Below, piece after piece: positions 52,209 to 60,300 of a DNA stretch of 64,000 nucleotides. The notes under the pieces were generated by a model. That model saw only the letters and a program-made list of their open reading frames with translations, made no database searches and was not told where the DNA came from. Numbering within the stretch: position 1 is the stretch's first letter; each line of letters begins with the position of its first letter. Location of the stretch: contig JAEWST010000073.1 of NCBI GenBank assembly GCA_023398105.1, positions 58,723 to 122,722 of the forward strand, read 5' to 3'. Source of the DNA: Bacillota bacterium. Lineage in GTDB: Bacteria > Bacillota > Clostridia > Acetivibrionales > DSM-1351. The translations under genes were made by a program, and so were the position numbers.

Positions 52209-53216
52209 ATGATAAACAATTCAAATAGGATTACAGATTTGGTAATTGAAGCACACGAAATTTTTATGAATAGTAGTGAAGCAAAGCAGCAGGCACAGGA
52301 GAATAAGATGCCACCAGGTGTAGTTCTCGAAGATGCAGGGGATGAAGAGGTTAAAATTACTAGAGTGCGTATAACCTCGCCAACAGGTGAAGCTTCCATT
52401 GGAAAGCCGATGGGGAACTATATTACATTGGAAGTTCCACATTTGAGGGATGATGATACTGAGCTAAACGAAAAAACAATTAACATGATGTCAAAAGAGC
52501 TGATTTCATTATTGCAGTTAAAAGAGAATTCTACAATTCTAGTTATTGGCTTGGGCAATTGGAATGTTACTCCTGATGCACTTGGACCAAAAGTAGTGTC
52601 AAATCTTATGGTAACAAAGCATCTCTTAGAGTATGTGCCTGAGCATGTAGATAAGGGAGTAAGACCTGTATGTGCTGTATCACCAGGAGTTCTTGGGATA
52701 ACAGGGATTGAAACTGGAGAAATAGTAAAGGGAATAGTAGAAAGAGTAAAGCCTGATGTTTTAATAGCAATAGATGCATTGGCTGCTAGAAGCATGGAGC
52801 GTGTCAGCACTACAATACAAATTGCTGATACAGGCATTGCACCAGGTGGCGGTGTGGGCAACAAAAGGATGGAAATAAGTAAAAGCACTGTAGGTATGCC
52901 TGTCATTGCCATTGGAGTTCCAACGGTAGTTGATGCTGCCACGTTGACAAATGACGCTATAGATTTGGTTATTGACAGTATGATAAAGGAAGCCCCTGAA
53001 GGAACTGAATTTTACAATATGCTTAAAAATTTAGACAGAGACCAAAAATATTCACTGCTAAAGGAATCCTTACACCCTTTTGTGGGACACTTAATAGTTA
53101 CACCAAAAGAAATAGATGATATCATAAGCAGAGTATCAAAGGTAGTGGCAAATGGGCTTAATATGGCATTACATCAAGGCATAACACTTAAGGATGTTAA
53201 TAATTATATAAATTAA
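52209..53216 (+). CDS. gpr: Spore germination protease GPR
   Basis: GPR degrades the small acid-soluble proteins that protect spore DNA, at the start of germination. The 335 residues begin MINNSNRITDLVIEAHEIF; the TDL(A)xEA region is where the zymogen cuts itself. GNWNVTPDALGPKVV, AVSPGVLGITGIETGEIVKG, IAIDALAARS and GIAPGGGVGNKR are family motifs. An in-frame GTG at 52146 would add 21 residues, but overlaps the binding site, and ATG 52209 matches the start position in the other RBS-hairpin copies. It is evidence for sporulation. Confidence 0.93.
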   Translation: MINNSNRITDLVIEAHEIFMNSSEAKQQAQENKMPPGVVLEDAGDEEVKITRVRITSPTGEASIGKPMGNYITLEVPHLRDDDTELNEKTINMMSKELISLLQLKENSTILVIGLGNWNVTPDALGPKVVSNLMVTKHLLEYVPEHVDKGVRPVCAVSPGVLGITGIETGEIVKGIVERVKPDVLIAIDALAARSMERVSTTIQIADTGIAPGGGVGNKRMEISKSTVGMPVIAIGVPTVVDAATLTNDAIDLVIDSMIKEAPEGTEFYNMLKNLDRDQKYSLLKESLHPFVGHLIVTPKEIDDIISRVSKVVANGLNMALHQGITLKDVNNYIN

Positions 53217-53257
53217 AAATCAACGTACTCATCAAAATAGTTTAGGAATAGAATATT

Positions 53258-53292
53258 GCCGCCAATTAGTAATTATATTGGCGGTGTTTTTT
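53258..53292 (+). terminator. Terminator of gpr
   Basis: gccgccaat (53258-53266) pairs with attggcggt (53277-53285), followed by gtttttta. Confidence 0.88.
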
Positions 53293-53429
53293 ATTTCGCT
53301 GTTCCGAAGGTCTTCTGATTATCATATCATGGTTATTGGGAAATGTAATTGAAGTTTTGAATAGCTTTCTTTTTCTCTAATCACAGGTTATAATTTATAA
53401 CGAGGAAAGTAGAAATTGTTCACCAATGA

Positions 53430-53470
53430 AGCATAAGTGAAATTATGAAATTTTTCTTCACTTTATGCTT
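53430..53470. repeat. Inverted repeat upstream of the M50 gene
   Basis: gcataagtgaa and ttcactttatgc flank a short A/T-rich loop. No T-run follows. Possibly an operator or leader hairpin of the M50 protease gene. Confidence 0.5.
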
Positions 53471-53528
53471 GATGAAAGATAACTTTTGCACCGATTAGCG
53501 GAACTATAAACAGCATTAGGGGGAATAT

Positions 53529-54239
53529 ATGAAGCAAACAGGAAGATTTTTTATAATATTTATAGCACTTATGGTTTTATGGAACACTTTTGTTTTTAAG
53601 CCAGTAAAGCTTTTTACAGTTTTTTTACACGAACTCGGACATGCGTTTATGGCTTTAGTTACAGGAAGTAATGTAACAGGCTTAAGAATTTATTTCAACG
53701 AGAGCGGATATGTAACATCACTTCCAAATGATTGGCTATCTGCTTTTCTTATAGCTAATGGAGGATATTTAGGAAGCGTTGTTTTTGCAATATGCATACT
53801 GCTTCTTAGAAACACTAGATTTAAAAAGTACATAATTGGTGTTATAGCAATTATTTTCCTTGCAGTGACTTTTAAATTTTCAGGAATTATTTCATTTACA
53901 ATGCTTTATTCAGTAGTGTTTGCTGGATTTGCAATTGTTGTGTACATGATTCAAAATGAAAAATTAAACGATTGGGTAATTGAGATTATTGGTATTGGCA
54001 GTGTTACATATGCAATTTATGACACCTTTGTAGATACAATTTTATTGCAGATAAATTATCAGTTTGGCTTGTTCAGATTAGGTGCAATGCCTAAAACAGA
54101 TGCTGTGCAATTGGCAGAGTTGACACATATTCCAGCTATAGTATGGGGAGTTGTTTGGCTGACAATAGCTATATTTGCCGTTTATAGAACATTGTTTAAA
54201 ACGAGAAATACAAGAAATACGAGAGCATCTAGAAAATAG
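53529..54239 (+). CDS. M50-type membrane metalloprotease homologue
   Basis: The 236-residue membrane protein has about six hydrophobic segments. HELGHAFMALVTG (near residue 38, HExxH) supplies the zinc-binding site, and the middle of the protein has the NGGYLGSVVFA pattern of M50B-like families. The usual NPDG-type third zinc ligand is not obvious. These proteins cut membrane-bound substrates; the target is unknown. The ATG follows gggggaatat. The position after gpr, where many Clostridia carry spoIIP, may or may not be relevant. Confidence 0.78.
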   Translation: MKQTGRFFIIFIALMVLWNTFVFKPVKLFTVFLHELGHAFMALVTGSNVTGLRIYFNESGYVTSLPNDWLSAFLIANGGYLGSVVFAICILLLRNTRFKKYIIGVIAIIFLAVTFKFSGIISFTMLYSVVFAGFAIVVYMIQNEKLNDWVIEIIGIGSVTYAIYDTFVDTILLQINYQFGLFRLGAMPKTDAVQLAELTHIPAIVWGVVWLTIAIFAVYRTLFKTRNTRNTRASRK

Positions 54240-54247
54240 TCTTTTAA

Positions 54248-54334
54248 TATAAAACAAACTTTCGCACATAAAAATTCTATCGGTGCGGGAGACTTATCAA
54301 TGGTTTGTTGCCAAAATAATTGCCTGAATTAGTG
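54248..54334 (+). repeat. Dispersed hairpin repeat, copy L (left arm of an inverted pair)
   Basis: aactttCGCACataaaaattctatcgGTGCGggaga, then cttatcaatgg, then aaaataattgcctgaattag. Arms CGCAC/GTGCG pair. It is the inverted counterpart of copy R, 180 bases away. Confidence 0.7.
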
Positions 54335-54378
54335 ATTGCTAGGAACTAGCATTGTTCATTCTCAGCGTTTTAGCCGTC

Positions 54379-54424
54379 GCACACATTCACCATCCATGGT
54401 TCATAGTGTGCTAAAACCGACATC
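54379..54424 (+). repeat. Copy 2 of the palindromic intergenic repeat
   Basis: Same core as 18773-18815. Here the flanks also pair: gttttagc and gctaaaac enclose gcacacattcacc and ttcatagtgtgc, giving a long hairpin that sits between arms L and R. Confidence 0.6.
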
Positions 54425-54511
54425 GTGTCGTTTATTCGGCAAAATCACTTAGAGCTTGCTGAACAATTGAATTATACATGAATACTAAAATCTTTGTATT
54501 AATTCAGCAAG

Positions 54512-54607
54512 CTTTATTCATCAACTAATTCATGCAATTATTTCTAACCCAACTTTCCATTGATAAGTTCTCCCACACCTACAATTTTAAATGTGAAAGT
54601 TGAATAA
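54512..54607 (-). repeat. Dispersed hairpin repeat, copy R (right arm of an inverted pair)
   Basis: On the minus strand: caactttCACAtttaaaattgtaggTGTGggaga, acttatcaatgg, then aaataattgcatgaattag. It ends about 50 bases before the DNA ligase gene. Confidence 0.7.
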
Positions 54608-54657
54608 ATAAAATTTTACATTTTATAACGAAGGAATAAAATCGGAGGGCAATAAGC

Positions 54658-56637
54658 ATGAACGACAAAAATAGTAAACTACAATTGATGAAAGATAAGA
54701 TTGAAATATTAAACAGGGCTGCTAAGGCTTATTATCAGGAAAATACTGAAATCATGCCGAATATTGAATACGACAGGCTTTATGATGAATTATTAGAGCT
54801 TGAAAAAGAGACAGGCATTGTGCTTTCAAATAGTCCATCAATTCATGTAGGATATGAATTACTGAGCAATTTACCAAAGGAACGTCACGAAAAGCCAATG
54901 CTTTCTTTGGACAAAACAAAGGAAGTAAGTACATTAAAGGAGTGGCTTGGTCAGCAGAATGGAGTACTTTCATGGAAGCTGGATGGACTTACTATTGTAT
55001 TGACTTATGAGGAAGGTAAGCTTGTAAAGGCTGTAACAAGGGGGAAAGGTGATGAAGGTGAAGTAATAACAAATAATGTAAAAGTATTTACAAATATCCC
55101 TCTTAACATTGAATACAAAGGAAACTTGATATTAAGAGGTGAGGCTATAATCCGCTATTCTGATTTTGAAAAAATAAACAGCCAGATAGAAGATGTAAAT
55201 GCTAAATACAAAAACCCTAGAAATCTATGCAGTGGCTCAGTTAGACAATTGAATAATAAGGTTACGTCTGAGAGAAATGTGCATTTCTTTGCGTTTTCGT
55301 TAGTTAAGGCAGATGATTTGGAATTAGAAAATTCTAGAATGGCTCAAATGAATTGGCTCAAAAGTCAAGGGTTTGATGTTGTTGAGTTTAAAGAGGTTAA
55401 TTCAAGCAATATTGAAGATGCAGTTTCATGGTTTGAGAATAGGATTTCTGAGAATGACTTTCCCTCTGACGGATTAGTGCTTATGTTTGATGACATTGAA
55501 TATGGAGAGGGGCTAGGTACAACTGCAAAGTTTCCAAGAGACTCTATTGCTTTTAAATGGCGTGATGAAATAAAAGAGACAAAACTCCTTGATATAGAGT
55601 GGAGTGCATCAAGAACAGGCTTAATTAACCCAATAGCAATATTCGAGCCTGTTGAGTTAGAGGGAACAACAGTAAGCAGAGCCAGTCTTCACAATATCAG
55701 CATTATGGAGGGACTAGAGCTTGGAATTGGCGATATTCTTCAGGTATACAAGGCAAATATGATTATTCCTCAGATATCTGAGAATTTAACCAGAAGCGGT
55801 ATGGTAGATACACCAAAAACCTGTCCTGTCTGTGAAGGAAATACTGAACTAAAGCAGGAAAGCGGTGTTAAATTTCTATATTGCCCAAACGAAGAATGTC
55901 TTGCAAAACAAATTAAGGCTTTTACTCATTTTGTCAGCAGAGATGCAATGAATATAGAAGGCTTGTCAGAGGCAACAATAGAAAAACTAATTGCAAAGGG
56001 CTTAGTTAAGGAGCTTGCAGACATTTTTCATTTAGATAGATATAAAGAAGAAATTGTAAATATGGAAGGGTTTGGAGATAAGTCTTTTAACAAACTAATT
56101 GCATCCATCAATAAAGCGAGAAATACAAGTACAATCAGACTGCTTTACAGCTTGGGAATTCCAAATGTTGGACTGTCAAATGCAAAGCTTATTTGTAAGA
56201 ATTTTAAGTATGATTGGGAGCAAATTGCCAGTGCTAAGTATGAGCAGTTGATTGAAATTGGTGGTATTGGTGATATAATGGCTCAATCCTATGTTAAGTT
56301 TTTTAACGATGAAAAAAAGCAGGTCATAATAGCAGACTTACTTAATGAAATAGAGCTGGAAATTGTAAAGTCATCTGAGGCAGAGTTGATTTTTGGAAAT
56401 ATTAATTTCGTTATTACAGGCTCAGTTGAGCAATTTAAAAACAGAGATGAAGTAAAGGATATAATAGAAGAACGAGGCGGTAAGGTAACTGGTTCTGTCA
56501 CTTCAAAAACTAATTACTTAATAAATAACGACAATTTGTCGGGTTCATCTAAAAACAAAAAGGCAAAGGAATTGGGAATAAGTATTATAACTGAGCAACA
56601 ATTTGTTGATTGGCTGAATGATGGGGGTAGACCATAA
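54658..56637 (+). CDS. ligA: NAD-dependent DNA ligase (LigA type)
   Basis: The 659-residue enzyme seals nicks using NAD. Order: domain Ia (IEYDRLYDELLELEKETG), adenylation domain with nucleophile K107 (LSWKLDGL), RGKGDEGE and KNPRNLCSGSVRQ, OB fold, four-Cys zinc finger (CPVCEGN...YCPNEECLAKQ), helix-hairpin-helix repeats (GFGDKSFNKL, GIPNVGLSNAK, IGGIGDIMA) and C-terminal BRCT (NFVITGSVEQFKNRDEV). All parts are present, but several motifs deviate from typical LigA, so it may be a second, divergent ligase of this genome. The ATG follows atcggagggcaataagc. Confidence 0.9.
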   Translation: MNDKNSKLQLMKDKIEILNRAAKAYYQENTEIMPNIEYDRLYDELLELEKETGIVLSNSPSIHVGYELLSNLPKERHEKPMLSLDKTKEVSTLKEWLGQQNGVLSWKLDGLTIVLTYEEGKLVKAVTRGKGDEGEVITNNVKVFTNIPLNIEYKGNLILRGEAIIRYSDFEKINSQIEDVNAKYKNPRNLCSGSVRQLNNKVTSERNVHFFAFSLVKADDLELENSRMAQMNWLKSQGFDVVEFKEVNSSNIEDAVSWFENRISENDFPSDGLVLMFDDIEYGEGLGTTAKFPRDSIAFKWRDEIKETKLLDIEWSASRTGLINPIAIFEPVELEGTTVSRASLHNISIMEGLELGIGDILQVYKANMIIPQISENLTRSGMVDTPKTCPVCEGNTELKQESGVKFLYCPNEECLAKQIKAFTHFVSRDAMNIEGLSEATIEKLIAKGLVKELADIFHLDRYKEEIVNMEGFGDKSFNKLIASINKARNTSTIRLLYSLGIPNVGLSNAKLICKNFKYDWEQIASAKYEQLIEIGGIGDIMAQSYVKFFNDEKKQVIIADLLNEIELEIVKSSEAELIFGNINFVITGSVEQFKNRDEVKDIIEERGGKVTGSVTSKTNYLINNDNLSGSSKNKKAKELGISIITEQQFVDWLNDGGRP

Positions 56638-56639
56638 TT

Positions 56640-57278
56640 ATGAAAATGAAATATTCAATTTGTGTAATGCTACTTATTTCTACGCTTTTATGTAGTTGTA
56701 ATGGAAATGAATTAGTTAGTAAAAGCGAAAACGATAAAAAAAATAATGAAAATATTATAGTTAAAACAGAGGTTACATTAGGAAGTTGTTCATTAGATAA
56801 TATGAATAAAGATAATTACATATTATCACTAAGATTGTATAAGGGTGAATATTATGAAGAATATACCCCTGGAAGTAATTTTGGAGGGAATTGGACAGGA
56901 AAATTTAAGTTATGTATTATTGATTCCTTAGACGGTCGGGTTATAGATTCTTATGAGATACATGAATGGGATGAATTTACAATTAAAGATAAGGTGAATA
57001 TAACTCTAAAAGACTATAATAAGGATGGAAATTATGAATTTTTGCTTGGACAATATGGTTCAAGTAATTTAAATATTTATAGAATGTACTATATAACTAA
57101 AGATTTTAAAATTGGGTATTATGACAAAATAGGTGAATTTAATATTAGTAATGAAAGCTATTCGACAGAGTTAAAAATAAATAATGAAGGAAATATTGAA
57201 TATAGTTATTATGATAATTCTGTAGGTGATAAAATTAAAAAAACAATTGACATAAATTTATTAGTTATCAAAAACTAA
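56640..57278 (+). CDS. Hypothetical lipoprotein
   Basis: The 212-residue protein has a signal peptide with lipobox LCSC (Cys near residue 20) and so is membrane-anchored outside the cell. The mature part is rich in Tyr, Asn and Asp; DYNKDGNYEFLLGQYGSSNL resembles the calcium-binding-like FG-GAP pattern of secreted proteins. No family assigned. It starts 2 bases after the ligase stop codon and so is probably co-transcribed; no functional link to the ligase is evident. Confidence 0.7.
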   Translation: MKMKYSICVMLLISTLLCSCNGNELVSKSENDKKNNENIIVKTEVTLGSCSLDNMNKDNYILSLRLYKGEYYEEYTPGSNFGGNWTGKFKLCIIDSLDGRVIDSYEIHEWDEFTIKDKVNITLKDYNKDGNYEFLLGQYGSSNLNIYRMYYITKDFKIGYYDKIGEFNISNESYSTELKINNEGNIEYSYYDNSVGDKIKKTIDINLLVIKN

Positions 57279-57302
57279 TGGTTGTACGGTATTGCGAAAG
57301 GG

Positions 57303-57333
57303 AGGCGGCTACCCAAATTATGGGTAGCCGCCT
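57303..57333. terminator. Strong hairpin between convergent genes
   Basis: A 13-base perfect GC-rich stem aggcggctaccca/tgggtagccgcct with a five-base loop. T-runs are poor on both strands, so it may act as a Rho-independent terminator of low quality or as an mRNA 3'-end stabiliser. Confidence 0.65.
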
Positions 57334-57360
57334 ACTCTATTACTCTATAAACGAATTACA

Positions 57361-60300
57361 TTATTTTACATAGTCAGTAACTTCTCTATTATCGGTGGAT
57401 GTCGTCCTATTAACCCATGATCTTCCGCTACTTAAGTCTTCCACTTCAATTCTTAGATAGTACCTTCTGTTTTGAATAGATGGATTAGGAAGCTTAGTCT
57501 CAGGCCATTTAATTTTTATAAGCTTATTATTTGCTACTATATCATTAGGCATATCTATTTTCTTTCTAAATTCAAGAACACTTGCAATATAGGAGCCGTG
57601 ATCGTGTTTGTAACTTTTATATATTTCTGGGTCTTCAGCAATAATAAGGGCAGTAACTGCAATTTTATTTCCAGATGTTCCTATATTAAGATCTATGCCT
57701 TCATCTGTCAATGTATATGATGCAGTAGGGACGCTTTGTGAAATAGGGTAATAATTTGGATGCTTCCAATGGATATCTTTGAGAGTGCCGTTAAAGTAAG
57801 GTTTACTAGCTTCTTTAGTGTAATAATCATACCAAAGCTGCTCTTCAGGGGACATATACATTATATTTTTTCTATACTTTTCTGGATGTTCTGTTGAATA
57901 TCTTTTAAATAGATTCTCTAAAACAGTATTCCTCCATTCGTTTACATTTATTTTATTTAAGGGGTCTATGCCACGTGCTGTAGGTTTTCCCCATTCTTCA
58001 TTGTATACAGCATAATGAAGATGTACGCCTGTGGAATCGCCTGTAGTACCCATAAATCCAATGACATCACCTTTTTTAACATATTCACCGCTTTTAACTA
58101 GCAAGCCATTTCTGATAAAATGAATATAGGTAGTCATGTATTTATCAACATTTTCTATGATATTACCCTTTTCATCAAGGTAATGTTTGATGGATACTGA
58201 ATATTGATTATTTAATTGTTTACAATCTTTATCACCGCAAGTAACCATACTATCGTTTGTATAAACCCTTCCAGACTCTACAGCCCTAACTAGAACCCCC
58301 GAACCTCTATCAGAGCCAGGGAGGTCAATGCCACCATGCAGATCTATACCGTTATTTCTTTTTGGCCATCCAGAGGTCACGGTACCCTCTTTGATTAGTG
58401 TTTTATAATCTTTATTAAAATCAATATCGTGGAACGGCAGAGGCCATAGCCACAATTCATTGTTTCCTGATATGACAGAAGCAGCATATCCATCTATGTG
58501 TCTAGCAGCATTATTTTTATAGTCTTTAGTTATATCCATAATTGCCTTATCTTCATCTATTATATCTATGAGTTTAAATATTCCTTTATTTGAATCTTCT
58601 ATTGCAGGTTTAGTAAAAGTCTTATGATAATTCGCCTTGTCTACAAATTTAATCTCTAGTGCATATTTATCAGGCTTGAATTTTTGGGCATAGCCGTATA
58701 TTTTTAGCGTATAGGTATCAGGCAAAAGCCCTTTTATAATAGTCTCGGGGTGATTTTCAGTAGAGCTTTTTGATGCTTCTGTTAGGTTAGGAGTACCATT
58801 CATCGAATAGCTTATCAATCTATTCTTGTTATCGAAAAGCAAAAGATCATAATCTCCAGGTGCATTAAAAAGGTTTATTATTACAGCACATTTTTTTTCA
58901 GAATCATCAAGCTTACTAGGCTGACTAGGGATGTTCAATTTATATGTAGATATATCAGAATTCAGTATGTTTAACCCTTCTTGAATATATTTTGGAGAAT
59001 ATTTCTTGAAGTTATTTATTTCAAAGTGACCATTTTCTATTTGCTTTGAGCCATAAGTGCCTAAATAGCCCCCAAAAGCAAAGCCAGAAGGCTCGAAGCT
59101 GTCAGTGTAATATTTCCACATTGCAGTACGTGAATATTTTCCGAATATATTATAAAAGAAGTTATTCTTAGTATCATCTGTTGGCTTTAGCTTTGTGTTA
59201 ATATCGAGAGCAATACCGAAAGCATGATTTTCAAGAGGATTTTCGGGCTTTCCGTTAATATGCTTGAAGCTATATGTATTTGGCTTGGATACATTTGAAA
59301 TATACTTATCATTAGATATCAAGGTGGAGAAGGCAGTATTGAACAAGTCTTCAGCCTCCTTATTTACTTCTACAGTAGTAGCACCTATTTTGATAGGAGT
59401 ATCTGACTTTGTAGCCTTCCATGAGGGATCTGGTAAAACCTCACCTGTACTGTTTTCTGTGTAATAATAGTAAGGGAAGTCATTATACCGTAAATAGCCA
59501 AATTCATTCATAGGGCTAACAGCTATTTTTTTATAAAGAGCTTGCGAAAGCTCGGTTTTAACTGAACTGGAAATTAATAGCCAGAAAAGCTTGTCTGATA
59601 TTCGATATTCTCTAAGACTATCCTCACCTGTTCGAATAAGTTCAAATTCCTGTTTAATAACATCTTTATGCTCTTTAGCAGAAACTAATTCATCTAATTC
59701 TTCGAACAAATAGCCTGAGGAAAGGAAATAATGCCAGGTGTTCTCGTTTTCAACCTTGAAGCCTTTATAAAGAGCAACACTTTTATCAGGCTTTTTGTCA
59801 AAAGACATGATATATGGTGTGTAAGAGGAATCAATACCTGAGTCATCAAAGATAATTTCTTTAGGAATATCAAATGCTACAAGATCACCGATATTTGGGA
59901 GTCTGTAATTAGCTTCGTTCATATTGCTGTCTGAACCCTGCATTTTTAGCTTTTTTACTTCTGTTGGAAAACCTGCGGATAATATGGAGCGTATAGGCTT
60001 TTCACCGCTAGCTTCATTTTGTATACACGATGAAATAAATTTACCAAACTTTGACTCTTTAAGATTATTATATGCTGTAATATAGTGGGCGTCACCTTCT
60101 GTAGTTGGCAAAAGAGCATATTGATCATATATATTAAAAAGCAAATAGTTATATTTTATATCATCATGAAGCTCGAAAAAGGATGAAGCTGTACTTTTTT
60201 CCATATTGGGATAAGCATAGTCTTTAGAGCAATAATCATTTTTAAATTTATCTAGTATGTTATTATACGCTTGTGCATAAACACTTATATTATTATTGTA

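Noticed and set aside
52418..52942. 174-residue minus-strand frame over gpr
   Set aside because: Antisense shadow of gpr with Pro/Thr/Ser-rich composition typical of such frames.
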